From contig VZSF01006979.1 of the NCBI GenBank assembly GCA_013398295.1, positions 386,081 through 450,080 on the forward strand: a stretch of 64,000 nucleotides of DNA. Direction: 5' to 3'. Each line of letters starts with the position of its first letter. Position 1 is the stretch's first letter. Shown here one piece after another: positions 37,720 through 50,589 of this stretch. The notes beneath the pieces are model-generated. The model did no database searches. It was not told where the DNA came from and was given only the letters and a program-made list of their open reading frames with translations. Position numbers and translations under genes: made by a program. The DNA is from Chionis minor. Taxonomy: Eukaryota > Chordata > Aves > Charadriiformes > Chionididae.

Positions 37720-40605
37720 TGGTCCCCAACACCTGCTGGGTGCTGGGACATGAGACTTCTCAACTTAGAGCTCCAGAGGGATGCAGAACTCCAGGTCTGG
37801 GGAGGCCTGGGACCTCCCGCAGAGCCTGGGGAAGGGAAAGGTGGTGTCCTTGCCTGCAGGAGGTATAGGTTGGTGGTGGGATTGTTACCAACTAAAGCAG
37901 CTGTGGGAAGAGGTAAGAATACCATATGCACATTGTAAGACCTGAGGAAAAAGAGATTGATCAGATTTTCTCTGAGACCCTCCAGGTACAAGACCATCAA
38001 CTGCCACCTGTGCTAGGGGAGGGACAGGCAAGGTCTGTCCTTACTAGACTGGAAAATGGTGGGGCCTGTGACGGCAAACACTGGAAGTTCGTGACTTCTG
38101 GCACCAGGAGCAAAGCTCCTGCTCCACCTGTAACTACAGAATAGGTTTCATGCCCAGGTAGCAGACAAGGGGCTGGGAGCCATGTCCAACAAAGCATCTG
38201 AGCCTACAGAAACTGAGCCACACAGAAGCACTAGGAGAAAGCCACTGAGTGATGGAAGAGTCCCTTCTGCAGAGGATGAAGGCCCTGTCTGCCTACCTGA
38301 CCTGCTGTCTCGGGAGGCTTGCTGCTTGCCAAGGACTTAGATCTCGGATATTACAGAGACTGCTGAAGATTCTCCAACTCTGTTACCTCTGCTGCTCTTC
38401 TGCATGGGCACTAATGGTATTCCAGGAAGACCTTGAGTGTATTAAGTGTGACTACGTGGCTCTGTGGCTGTGTGTCAAAACCATTGAGGCCCAGGTAGTT
38501 TGTCCTCAGTCCTGCTGGAAGGGGTGAAGAGGTTCAGGAGCAGTGAGCACACTATGTGAAGTCAACAATAGGTTGCTCAGGTGGTGTTGTCAGCAGGGAT
38601 TTGGCATTTAAAACTGTCAGGACCCTCTTTGAGGACTGAGAAGTGCTAGAAAGAGATATGAGCACCTGCCTAAGTGGGGCAAAAGCATCTTTGCCAACAG
38701 GCTGGCCAACCACCACTCAGGTGTAGGAGGCCTGCATGGATGAACGAGGAGCTCCTGAAAAATCTGGAATGTGGAAAGATACCATATAAGAGGTGGAACC
38801 AAGGACAGGAGAAAAAGAGAGACCCTGAGCAAGCAGGGATAGTGTTAGGGAAGTGAAAGCCCACTTGGAGTTGAATCTAGTGAGGGATGCACAGGGCAGC
38901 AAGAAAGGCTTCTTCAAGTTCAACAGCAGCCAAAGGAAGACTAGGGGAAAAAATGGACTTCCTACTGAATGGGATAGGGGACCTGAAAACAAGGGACATG
39001 GAAAAGGCAGCAGAGGTACTCAGTGCTTTCTCTACTCTCTTTATCAGAAACCCCAAGTCACAGAATACTTGTTAAATGAGGACTTCTTTGTAAAGAAGGG
39101 TCAGGTTAGGCAACACTTCAACAAGCTGGATGCATAGATGTCTATGGATCCTGATGGAGCGCACCCAAGAGTATTAAGAGAGCTGACGCGATTGCAAGGC
39201 CATTGTTGATTATCTCCAAAAGGTCATGGCAATTGGTGAAGGTTCCTGAGGACTGCAAGGGAGCAAATGTCATTCCTATCTTAAAGACAGAAGGAGTATC
39301 TGGGGAACTACAGGTTGATCAGCCTTGCCTCAGTCCATGGGAAGTCACGGAGCAAATCACATGGAAGCTGTTGCCAAACATATTAAGGACAAGAAGCTGA
39401 CTGGGAGTAGTCATCATGGATTTATGAAGGTGAACTGATGCTTGACCAACCTAATAGCCTTATACAATAAGATGACTTGCTCAATGAATGAGCAGAGAGT
39501 AGTGAATGTTGTTTGTCTCAGCTCTAGTGCAGCTTTTGACACTGGTTCCCATAACATCCTCATTGACTGACTGAAGTGATCAGTGAGGTGAATCGAAAGC
39601 TGGCTTTATTGCCGGGCTTGAAGTGATGTGATCAGCATTACAAAGGTCAGCTGGAGGACAGTCACTAGTGGTGTACCCCAGGAGTCAGTATTGGGGCCAA
39701 TACTGCTTAAAATCTTCATTAATGACCTGGTTGATGGGGCAGAGGTGCTCAAACCTTGAGCAAGTTTGCAGATGAGATGTAGTTGATATGCCAAAGTGGT
39801 GTGCCATTCAGAGGAACTCTGAGAGACTAGAGAAATGAGCTGACAGGAACCTTGTGAAGTTCAGCAATGGGAAGTGGAAAGTTCTGCTCCTGGGCAAGAA
39901 TAACGCCACGCACTAGCACAGGCAGGAGGACAACAGGCTAGACAGCAACTTTGCAGAAAATGCCCTGGGGGCCCTGGTGAACAACAAGCTGACCAGGAGC
40001 CAGCAATGCATTCTTGTAATAAGGAAGGTCAACAGTATGCTGGGCTACACTAGGAAGAACTTTGTCAGCAAGTTGACAGAGATGATCCTCACCCTTTACT
40101 TGACATTGGTGAGAAATCTGGAGTGCAGTGTCTAGTTCTGTGCTCCCCAATACAAATGAGACATGTACATGCTTGAGCAAGTCCACTGAAGGGCCACAAA
40201 GATATTAAGGGATAGGAACTTCTGATATATGTCAAGAGAGATGGGACTCTTTAGCCTGGAGAAGGAAAAGCCAGGGCACTGAGGTGCAGGCAGATCTTAT
40301 CAATGTGTACAAATCCTCGATAAGGTGCAATAAAGAAGACGGAGCCATACTCTTGTCAGTGATATCCAGTAAAAGGACAAGAGGCAATGGGCACAAACTG
40401 ACACATAAGATGTTCTATTTAAACACGTTTCCTGTGAGGGTGGTCAAACACTGAGTTAGATTGCCTGGACAAGTCATGGATTCTCCATCCTTGAAGACAT
40501 TCAAAGCTCAATTTGACAAGGCCCTGAGCAAACTGCTGGAACTGACCCAGCTTTCAGCAGGGGGGTTGGACTAGATGATTTCCAAACCTCAAGCACTCTG
40601 TCACC
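37720..40605 (+). mobile_element. Long decayed CR1 LINE, ORF1 joined to RT, endonuclease missing
   Basis: This is the longest CR1 copy here. ORF1-like pieces occur in shifted frames: EEKEIDQIFSETLQVQ (near 37940), WKFVTSGTRSKAPAPP (near 38080), LPDLLSREACCLP (near 38300), CIKCDYVALWL (near 38430) and GKSIFANRLANHH (near 38680). The last four fall in the esterase-like half of CR1 ORF1. About ten bases later, in another frame, PAWMNEELL begins (near 38725). This is the segment that normally lies after the apurinic-type endonuclease in ORF2. Reverse-transcriptase pieces follow: KAHLELNLVRDA, DPDGAHPRVLREL, IISKRSWQLVKVPED, SGVPQ, SVLGPIL and FINDL (39667-39729), then KFADEM (39762-39779), where the catalytic FADD is changed. 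Many stops and frameshifts make it dead. It ends near GGGGGGTTGGACTAGATGA with no clean tail. The 5' limit is uncertain. Confidence 0.88.
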
Positions 40606-41083
40606 CTAGTCTGAGGCACCTACCACTGCCTTTAAAGTGAGCTGAGGTCTTTTACAGTGACAGTTTTTGCTCTGCAGTGGGGTCGCAGCTGGGAAGGCCA
40701 TCATGTCTGCCACTAACCCTTTCCAACTTGCTGTTGGTTGGGGTCAGTATTCCATGCCAGTGTACCTTCACATGGTTATCAGCACCTCACTAAATTAAAG
40801 AAACCTTCAGAACTGAAACAGCCGTCTTAAGCTTTTTTCTTGATTTATATTCTCCCAGTTTTTATAAATGGAGGAAATCTACCTTAACATTCTTATACTT
40901 TTCATAAATTTCCAGCAGATGGTGAGAGTGGGTGTGTGTTTGATAAAAACCACATAATCTATTTGAGAACAGCTCTAAAAGAATAGTGTTGCAAACACCT
41001 AAAAAGCCTTAGGTTAAGTAATCTTATTCTTAAAATGATCATATGGGTGTTTTATTGGTTAAGGAGTTGAATGTTTAAGCTAG
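39056..41083 (+). repeat. Direct repeat copy 1 (probable assembly duplication)
   Basis: These 2,028 bp recur at 41085-43112 at a constant offset of 2,029. Every line I compared is identical, and three open frames inside repeat exactly (39203, 39606 and 39938 against 41232, 41635 and 41967). The repeated block starts inside the CR1 reverse-transcriptase region and runs past the CR1 end into about 480 bp of ordinary flank, so its edges do not coincide with any element. Confidence 0.95.
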
Positions 41084-41084
41084 N
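41084..41084. other. Single N at the repeat junction (assembly gap mark)
   Basis: One undetermined base sits exactly between the two identical 2,028-bp blocks. The block before it is a suffix of the left sequence and the block after it is a prefix of the right sequence. This is what two overlapping contigs placed side by side without merging would give. Confidence 0.9.
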
Positions 41085-42634
41085 AGTCACAGAATACTTG
41101 TTAAATGAGGACTTCTTTGTAAAGAAGGGTCAGGTTAGGCAACACTTCAACAAGCTGGATGCATAGATGTCTATGGATCCTGATGGAGCGCACCCAAGAG
41201 TATTAAGAGAGCTGACGCGATTGCAAGGCCATTGTTGATTATCTCCAAAAGGTCATGGCAATTGGTGAAGGTTCCTGAGGACTGCAAGGGAGCAAATGTC
41301 ATTCCTATCTTAAAGACAGAAGGAGTATCTGGGGAACTACAGGTTGATCAGCCTTGCCTCAGTCCATGGGAAGTCACGGAGCAAATCACATGGAAGCTGT
41401 TGCCAAACATATTAAGGACAAGAAGCTGACTGGGAGTAGTCATCATGGATTTATGAAGGTGAACTGATGCTTGACCAACCTAATAGCCTTATACAATAAG
41501 ATGACTTGCTCAATGAATGAGCAGAGAGTAGTGAATGTTGTTTGTCTCAGCTCTAGTGCAGCTTTTGACACTGGTTCCCATAACATCCTCATTGACTGAC
41601 TGAAGTGATCAGTGAGGTGAATCGAAAGCTGGCTTTATTGCCGGGCTTGAAGTGATGTGATCAGCATTACAAAGGTCAGCTGGAGGACAGTCACTAGTGG
41701 TGTACCCCAGGAGTCAGTATTGGGGCCAATACTGCTTAAAATCTTCATTAATGACCTGGTTGATGGGGCAGAGGTGCTCAAACCTTGAGCAAGTTTGCAG
41801 ATGAGATGTAGTTGATATGCCAAAGTGGTGTGCCATTCAGAGGAACTCTGAGAGACTAGAGAAATGAGCTGACAGGAACCTTGTGAAGTTCAGCAATGGG
41901 AAGTGGAAAGTTCTGCTCCTGGGCAAGAATAACGCCACGCACTAGCACAGGCAGGAGGACAACAGGCTAGACAGCAACTTTGCAGAAAATGCCCTGGGGG
42001 CCCTGGTGAACAACAAGCTGACCAGGAGCCAGCAATGCATTCTTGTAATAAGGAAGGTCAACAGTATGCTGGGCTACACTAGGAAGAACTTTGTCAGCAA
42101 GTTGACAGAGATGATCCTCACCCTTTACTTGACATTGGTGAGAAATCTGGAGTGCAGTGTCTAGTTCTGTGCTCCCCAATACAAATGAGACATGTACATG
42201 CTTGAGCAAGTCCACTGAAGGGCCACAAAGATATTAAGGGATAGGAACTTCTGATATATGTCAAGAGAGATGGGACTCTTTAGCCTGGAGAAGGAAAAGC
42301 CAGGGCACTGAGGTGCAGGCAGATCTTATCAATGTGTACAAATCCTCGATAAGGTGCAATAAAGAAGACGGAGCCATACTCTTGTCAGTGATATCCAGTA
42401 AAAGGACAAGAGGCAATGGGCACAAACTGACACATAAGATGTTCTATTTAAACACGTTTCCTGTGAGGGTGGTCAAACACTGAGTTAGATTGCCTGGACA
42501 AGTCATGGATTCTCCATCCTTGAAGACATTCAAAGCTCAATTTGACAAGGCCCTGAGCAAACTGCTGGAACTGACCCAGCTTTCAGCAGGGGGGTTGGAC
42601 TAGATGATTTCCAAACCTCAAGCACTCTGTCACC
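41085..42634 (+). mobile_element. CR1 3' part, second (duplicate) copy
   Basis: This is the same reverse-transcriptase to 3'-end CR1 sequence as 39056-40605, with the same disabling changes, including FADE in place of FADD at about 41794-41805. Because all old mutations are shared, it is not an independent insertion. It should not be counted as a separate element until the assembly is checked. Confidence 0.9.
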
Positions 42635-43112
42635 CTAGTCTGAGGCACCTACCACTGCCTTTAAAGTGAGCTGAGGTCTTTTACAGTGACAGTTTTTGCT
42701 CTGCAGTGGGGTCGCAGCTGGGAAGGCCATCATGTCTGCCACTAACCCTTTCCAACTTGCTGTTGGTTGGGGTCAGTATTCCATGCCAGTGTACCTTCAC
42801 ATGGTTATCAGCACCTCACTAAATTAAAGAAACCTTCAGAACTGAAACAGCCGTCTTAAGCTTTTTTCTTGATTTATATTCTCCCAGTTTTTATAAATGG
42901 AGGAAATCTACCTTAACATTCTTATACTTTTCATAAATTTCCAGCAGATGGTGAGAGTGGGTGTGTGTTTGATAAAAACCACATAATCTATTTGAGAACA
43001 GCTCTAAAAGAATAGTGTTGCAAACACCTAAAAAGCCTTAGGTTAAGTAATCTTATTCTTAAAATGATCATATGGGTGTTTTATTGGTTAAGGAGTTGAA
43101 TGTTTAAGCTAG
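41085..43112 (+). repeat. Direct repeat copy 2 (probable assembly duplication)
   Basis: Identical to 39056-41083 as far as I can read. It starts abruptly with AGTCACAGAATACTTG right after the N and rejoins unique sequence (ACAAGTGACATT) at 43113. No target-site duplication or element boundary marks either end. Confidence 0.95.
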
Positions 43113-46100
43113 ACAAGTGACATTATCATCATTAAAATTATTTTATTTTAATGTAACAAGCAGTACCGTTTTGAATGGGATTTGAATATTTCATGAAGCC
43201 CTGTGTTATTGAGGGAGATATTCTAGTTATCATGCAAACATTAATAATTTGAAGAAGAGAAGATTATCTATTGTCTTATTACCAATGATTTGGGCAAACT
43301 GTAGCTGTAATATCAACCTAGAACTGGGATTGATTTGACCCTGCCTGTATTAGTTATCCAGCTGAAACAGGAAAAAGCTATTTACACAAAGGCTAGAAAA
43401 CATTTTTTTTTCTTCCTGATGTTACCTTAATTATCCGGCTGGTAACTAATTTTATTTCAATTTCATTTTGGTTTGTGTAGACCTGAGGATCTTTCCTTAT
43501 TTACTTCAATCCCCACTAAGCAATACAAAATAGGTAATGTATGTTTGACTTCCCCAGACATAAGGGTTCAGAACTTGAGCGGCTTAGAGATAACCGAAGT
43601 CAGCCACATGCTGAATGTTGTGTGGTGCATAACACTGTTCCCTGACATCTTCATATCTGAGCTGAGGTTTCCCTCCCATCATCAGCAAGCTGAGCAGATT
43701 ATTCAAAGTGTCCACAAGTCTTACACACTGTCAGTGCTTCCAAAATTTTGAGTTGTTAAAGTAATATGAATCCTGTACCTTCATTCACTTCCTTGCACAC
43801 ATGTGTCAGCAATCAGGTTGTGTAGAAGTGGATAGAAAAGAAGTGCTAGAGTTGTAAGCTCAACACCAAAACATACAAGAGATAGTAAATGGATTCTGTG
43901 AAGTAATATACATTATATTTTCCAGTGGTCAGCAGAAAAGAGGACATTTTGTTAAGTTAGCCAATATTTTCCCATTCTGGTTCTATTAAACTCATAATAT
44001 GAAATCTACAGATAGGATTCATAGAAGGTTTCTTTCAACAGGTATTACTTATACTTTATAAACAATTCATTCAGAAAAGAACATCAAGGGAGCAAGCCTT
44101 AAGTGATATTTATCTATCACTCACTGGTGGCTTAATGTTTTGAGCTCTGTGTGTGACAAGGGAAGTGGCACAAGTACTATCCTCAGTGAATTACTTGAGA
44201 GAAAAAACAGAGAATACTGTGGGAGGACAGAGGGAGGGAGGCTTTTTTTTTTTTTTTTGCTTTAATTGAAGGGATCATATCCTCAGATAGCCCGTTAAGT
44301 CAATAAAGCTACTCTCATAAACAACAGCTGAAAATGTTGGCTTTTGCCTTTGTGATGTGTCTTCCTATTTTGCAGTGAGACATGCACTAAGAAAAGGCTT
44401 GGAAAAGGTTGGCTGAGTGAGTCGACTCAAGAAATTGGAAAGAGACATGGGAGGAAAAAAGCTCAAAAATAAGAATAGCAAGCACACTGAGAAGGGCTCA
44501 CATCGAACAAACTGAGCAGATGATAAAAGACTGAGGAGTGGGCCATGGCTGGAACCAAGGAAAGACTTAAGAATGAGGAGATGAAGTATGCCCAAAATAC
44601 AGGCTAAAGCGAGTGGAAAGCTTTGTGAAGGGAATTGACGTGATCAGAGAGAAGAAATTTTTTTATAGAGTAAAATCACTTTCCGATTTCAGCTGCTGGG
44701 TTTTTTTTTCTCTTAAAGTGTTTTGCCGCGGTATGCTTATTTGGTGACTGTTACAGATTTAAGGTTGTGTTTCTTTCTACTGTGTCCCTCCATCCATCAG
44801 TCAAGCAGTAGCAGTTGTGAGGCAGAACCTGGGAGAGGGAAGAAAAAAAGCAGTTTCCTCTTAGACAGCAGAAGGGGCAGCAAGAGGGGCACAGAACAGA
44901 TGAGAAAACAGCCAACTCATTTACAGATTTTCTCATTTGAGGTTCTTGATACAAAAACATTCCTGGTTCTGATGTGCAGACTGAGGCTTGTCTATATATT
45001 TATAAAATTAAGTGAAGTGCAAATCACACTAGAAGATTTATGCTAACGGTGTTTCTAAAACACACCAAAATGAGTAGAATGTATCACCAACTGCTTCTTG
45101 CAACTATGCTTCTTCCACAGAAACATTTTTAATAGTTAAGCAATTAAAATAAAGCAACGGTCCGATAGCTGAACCTAAGGCTCCTGGATCCGCTACTGTG
45201 CCTTGCCACAGGCTCCCTTCTTGACCTCAGTTAGCCGCCTTCTTCCCCAGTTCTCACAGAGATAACAGAGACATCTAATTCAAAAACAGTGTTGCTGAAA
45301 ACTCCTGCTTAGCTGCTTCTTAACCCTCGAGGTGCCTGCAGCACACAAGCAAGTTACTTTCTAGCTTTAAAGGTTCACTGGGTGCCTGCATTTGTTATTT
45401 GATGGTGTTTCCAAATTAATAGGACTGAGCAGCTTGTCACCAGTCTTGTATTTAAGTCTGGCTGGAATACAGAAACTAGAGGGTCATCCACCTAAGATGA
45501 CTGGAAGGCTCCATCTGGTTCTGAGAGTGCATCTGGTACACAGACAGAAGAGCGATCCTCACCAAATGCAGCTGCAGCTGCTATTTTAAAGTACAGAGAG
45601 AGGACATGCCCCCTTTATACAATAGTCCAGTGGTGAGGGCTCTTGTCAGGACGTGTGAAACACAGATTTAGTTTCTTTCTCTTCCTGAGGGAATTCAGCC
45701 TCCCATTTCCCACCTCTCAAGAGTCGTTTAACCTCCTGGCTAGAGCTTATTTTGGGTGGGAACATTCTTCACCTCTTCTGCTGAAGCAGTGCTGCCGTGC
45801 AGAAAAAATTCCAGAGCCGCAGCCTGTGGAAGGCAAGAAGGATGCCTAACTCCCACATATGCTTTAGGGAATCCCATTCACAATTCTGGAGAGTATTGTG
45901 GGAAGCGAACCTCTCCGCATTAGGCATTGGGGGGACACACATGACAGTTTTAGCTTTCTAAGGCCCATATTGAACCTGCTTCAACTGTACTTTACCTAAA
46001 AGACCTCTCATGCATATAAATAAACTGAGAGTTCAGATACTGATGAAGTGAATGCAGCTTAAGTATTTTGAACAGAATGTGCATGTATGGGTTTGAATTT

Positions 46101-49100
46101 TATGATTCATGCCACAAAATTATGAATATGCATGCAAAAGTAAGTTACTGTTTATAAGGCTTGCAATACCAATAAAAAGACACATTCAGTAATAAAACAT
46201 TTTGCGGGGAAGTCAAATGGATTTGACATTTTTAATAGAAAATGGAAAGTCATTATATTTTCATTTAACCAGAACATTTTACAACAGAAGAAATTTGGAT
46301 TAGGTATCGACAGAGTGTCACCTGATAAAATGTGTGGTGAAATTTGAACAGCAGATGTCTCACCCAGGGACGCTTCCCTGAGGAAACAGCAGGAACCTCC
46401 TGTACACTCACTTTGCCTGGCATTCATCTCCCGACCAGCTGCCAATTTTAAACTATAGCAAGTCTCTCAGTTTATAGTCCTTTCAAGCTAAAATCTGTTA
46501 CATTTGGGGAAAAATAGCAATACTTATGTAAATCAATAATTGCATTGTATGTAATACAGTAAATCCATAACATGCCTAGAGTGACACTAACAACATCATG
46601 CACGGGTGTGCTATCAAGCAACACGTACAAAGAGATTCATATGCATTAGAGTCTGAATATGTCTTGTTCAAGTACTCATTTTGTTTGGCACAAACAGCCC
46701 TCTTTTTGCAAGCAAGGAATAAATATCACTTTGTTTCATCACTTTTTTTCTTCAATGGAACTATTTGCTAAGGCTAAATTCTAGCCTCCATTCACATCGC
46801 AGTTCTGCTTACAGTTTAAATATACTACACAATGCTGATTACTGATGTCTGCTGTCTTTCATTCTGAACTGTAGAGCACTGGTCAAGCAGCCGTGCAGAA
46901 GTTGATGAAAATCTGGTTTCTTCATATTAATGAGATTTTCAAAATTAGAGACAGATTTGAGATAATAATAGAAAAGAAAAAAAAATACTGCATGCCTGTG
47001 GAAGTCACCATGAAAAGAGCCTTAAATTAACTACCCTTTCATTCTGTATTCTAAGCTCCTGGTTTTTTGCCGCATTAGTACTGGGTTTTGGTCCTATGTG
47101 TCACAAAATGTTCCAGTGGTGAATACAGACACAATTTTTACAGCTTGCTTTGATGCTTCTCTGGATAAATCTAAACTGAAAATATTCTTGTATTATTTTA
47201 AGTGAAACCACATGAAAGATGGCAGCTTGATCATCCGAGGGAACAGAGAGATCTGAGAGCCAAGACAAGTGCAGGTAGAGTCAATTGTTACAGCTGCTTT
47301 GTGATGTATACTCAAGCACTTCCCACTGTCAAACAGAAATAGGGTTTCCAAATATTTTTTCACTGGCATGTGTGAGATTTTAGTTCTCAGTGATAGAAGT
47401 CTGACCTGGAGCAGATTGAAACTGGCAGTGCCAATATGCAAGTTCTACCTTTACATATGGAAATTATCATTCCTATGAGCTCCCCAAGATAGAAAGACCT
47501 CTAAAGGAACCAAAATTAGTAATGTACGCATTTGGTACAATTTTAGGAAAATGCAAGGAAACACTGCTAAATAAAAGAGGGATTTTGTCATACCATTTAT
47601 AAAGAAACCACAACTCAAATACCATTTTCACACTGGAGACTGACAAAGATAACGGGATGCCCATTTGGCTCCATTTGTAATTTGGCTCCATTCAAGTAGT
47701 CTCATGCTTAATCAAAATTTAGAGCCTGGGCTCTGATTTCTAGTTCCCAGTTTCTGGATGACTAATTTTTGCCATTCATTTCATCTGAAATATGAGAAAG
47801 ATCTCTACCACTGTTGGAATTGTGAGGGACCTCTGCCTCTCAACCACTCTTAAAACTTTCAGTTCTCTGGCTTTGAAGCCTGGCAATATTGCTTCCATTT
47901 TGTTGCTTAAATGTTAGATTACCTCTAAATTTAGTCTCATTGCTTTCCTTCTGAAGCAAGGCACTTCTACTGAAGAGCAAAATTCACATCTCTTCCTCTT
48001 TTCCCATTCACTAGCAGCACGTATGTTTTTATTGGATCATTTCTATTTGTAGTCATGTCCTCTGCCTTCCATACCTGTTTTCCAGTTAATACAATTACAC
48101 TTTTTATTTCTATTATTATAATTTTTATGTTCAATTAAGGTAACTAATTTGTATCTGCTAAAAACAAATGGCATGTTTGTGGCAAAACTTAAAACTAAAT
48201 TTTATAGGGCTTTTGTGAAAACAAAACATTTGTTTGGAAAAAAAATGCAAGAAAAGTGTCAGCAGCCTTTTTAAATATTGATTATGGGCAACATTTTAAA
48301 GGCACTTTATGCTCCTAATTCCCATTGATGTAAAAAACTCAGTTTTCTGCCTAGGAAACTTTTACCCTCCATACAGTAACTGTGAAAGTAAGACTATGTT
48401 TTGCCACAGCCACAGCATTTTCTTGTCCAGCAGAACCATTCAGATGGAAGGCTGTGGTGAATGTGACTTGCTTGACTTGATTTTAGTGCTAATATTTTCT
48501 TCCTGCAAGGCATTTCACATCTATTTTATTTTTTTTAAAGTGCTTCAATCTGCACTGATGAAGTGGAGCAGAGTCAAGACAGGTTTGAACTGTGCTGCTT
48601 CCTTGGTTGAGTTTCATCTTTTTTCTTAATGAAGTCTTAGAAATGTTAAGGGAATTACATCCAATGATTTACTAGTTGGACCCCTGCCCTTCACTACTTG
48701 TAAAAAAGCAGTGCTGAAATCTGTCTCCTGTTTTGCTGGAGGTATTTGAGAGGTAATGTTGGAATTTGTTTGGTCACATTTTGATAATACAGGTGTGTCT
48801 GATTCCTGCCATGCTGTTTTAAGCACGGATTTTGTTACAGTTATGGGATAGCTATGATTGATGGTCTCTTAGTGATAGGTACAGACAGTGTTCATGCTGT
48901 CTTTGTTAAATCTAGATTTTCCTATCTCTAACCACGGGGTTTTGCTCATTAGCATGATTTAACTTGCCTTGCTGGACAATTTCTTCCCTTTCAGAAGTAT
49001 GAAAGGAATATTTTTCTTCTCATGGACTGTGACACATAGCCTTCTATTAGGCTTCACCTTGCTTCATCTTCAGCATATGAAATTATTTAGAATAGGACTA

Positions 49101-50589
49101 TTGAATGTCTGGCCTTCCCCTTCTTTTTCTATATTTCACCCAATTAATTTTTTAAATTTTTAGGTAGAAAATGACAAAGTTGTTCCTTTGGCTAGGATTT
49201 CTGGAGTCATTGTCTGGGCAAGGGATAATTCCAGCAGGTGTGCCCGGTGTCCCAGAGGCCTAGATGATTGGCCATAGTTCACATATGGTGTTTTTGGTAC
49301 ACTGTATTCACTGCACAGGCATTGTAGGAAAATCTCGACAGTGATAATAAGATTGCCATCCATATATGAGCCACGTGTGCAGCACTTTGGTGGAAGCTCT
49401 TCCATGTCCAAGATGCAGCAAGATGCAGCCTCTTTGCACAAGAGCTGTGTAGCATATAAACAAATAAATATATACCTCTGGCCAGAAAAGCTTAGAAAAA
49501 ATTATAGGAGCTTGGACATGTTTTGCAGGAGATTTAGATGTGTGTGTTCCCTTTTCATTTATTCTCTTTCTACCTTCTATTTTTCTGACCAAGACAGAAA
49601 ATCTGAGGTAAACATAGTGAATTCAGCCCAGTGAAGAGACAAGTAAGACTGGAAAGTAGAGGAATGACTGAGAGAAATGGGCAGTCCACTGAGCACACCT
49701 CTAATGAGGTTTTTGTCAGGTAGATATGTGAGTTATAGTTGGGCTTCTCTTCTAAATAATTAAGTCAAACTCGTGTCTTTCCATAGCTCTTTGGAGTCTT
49801 AATGTAAATATAGTTTGCTTTACTTAATTTGGCAATATAATTCGTGTGTGTATTGGGAGATTATGAGGAAACGTGGAATCTGTGAACCCACTGTTGCTGC
49901 TGAGGCTGAGGACTATAAATGTTCTACAAAAGTTTTTGCTCCTACCCAAATCTCTTGAGGTGGATTAAAGACTGAGTGACATCCTTTCCACCCCCACCCT
50001 GCTTTGGAATAGCAAGGGGAAAATGTTCTGGTTTGCATTTTTCTATCATTTTTTCTCTAATTACTTGTTTCACACATGAAAATATGTTTGCTGCTTTTAT
50101 TTGCCTTGGAGGCTGCTTTTTAATACATTTATCTATGGAGATTATTTATTTTTACACATGACTACAGAAAAGTCACTATGAGTGCCATATTTTCTAATAT
50201 GAAAAATTTGTATGCTTTGAGTATCTAATATCTTCACATCAACAAGTATTTATTTCAGTAGGGACAGAACTACGGAATATATCTCAGTTTCTATGTTTGT
50301 GTTTTGATATACTGATATGTATTAAAAGTACATGGTAGCTCTGAGCATGGGTGGATGACTTACATATGTCTATTTATATTCCATTACTGGCCAAAGAATA
50401 GAAGGCAAACTTCAGCAAATTATTTGGAACCTATTACATATGATTATCACCAGCATTTTTTCTAGTGAGGGTTAAAAATCATTTGACTTAAAGCTCTTTT
50501 TCATTGTCTGTACTTTATTCCTGAGGATATAAATCCATTTTGTAATTACTCCCTCCTTCTTATCTCAGAAACTTTGCCTGACACACCAT
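43113..50589. other. Noncoding stretch with faint old repeat traces
   Basis: AT-rich sequence; frames reach 107 codons (44723-45046, plus) without recognised domains or splice context. A T16 run lies near 44244. The stretch 46751-46800 (TTCAATGGAACTATTTGC, AAGGCTAAATTCTAGCC) resembles an old amniote repeat. The stretch near 47727-47770 (GAGCCTGGGCTCTGATTTC, TAGTTCCCAG) is vaguely MIR-like but too diverged to call. Confidence 0.5.
46751..46800. repeat. Possible fragment of old amniote repeat
   Basis: TTCAATGGAACTATTTGCTA is followed by AGGCTAAATTCTAGCCTCC. This is similar in order to TTCAATGGGACTATT and GGCCAAATTCTGCCCTC, which are recurrent blocks in reptile and bird repeats. The similarity is short and from recall, so the call is weak. 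Confidence 0.3.

Noticed and set aside
38617..38992. Minus-strand frames of 71, 64 and 91 codons
   Set aside because: They are antisense to the CR1 ORF1/ORF2 junction, whose plus-strand translation is clearly CR1.
41232..42215. Three ORFs as possible additional genes
   Set aside because: They are exact repeats of ORFs at 39203-40186 inside the duplicated CR1 block and have no independent meaning.
47727..47770. Possible further MIR fragment
   Set aside because: Only a short, weak similarity; not distinguishable from chance without a profile search.
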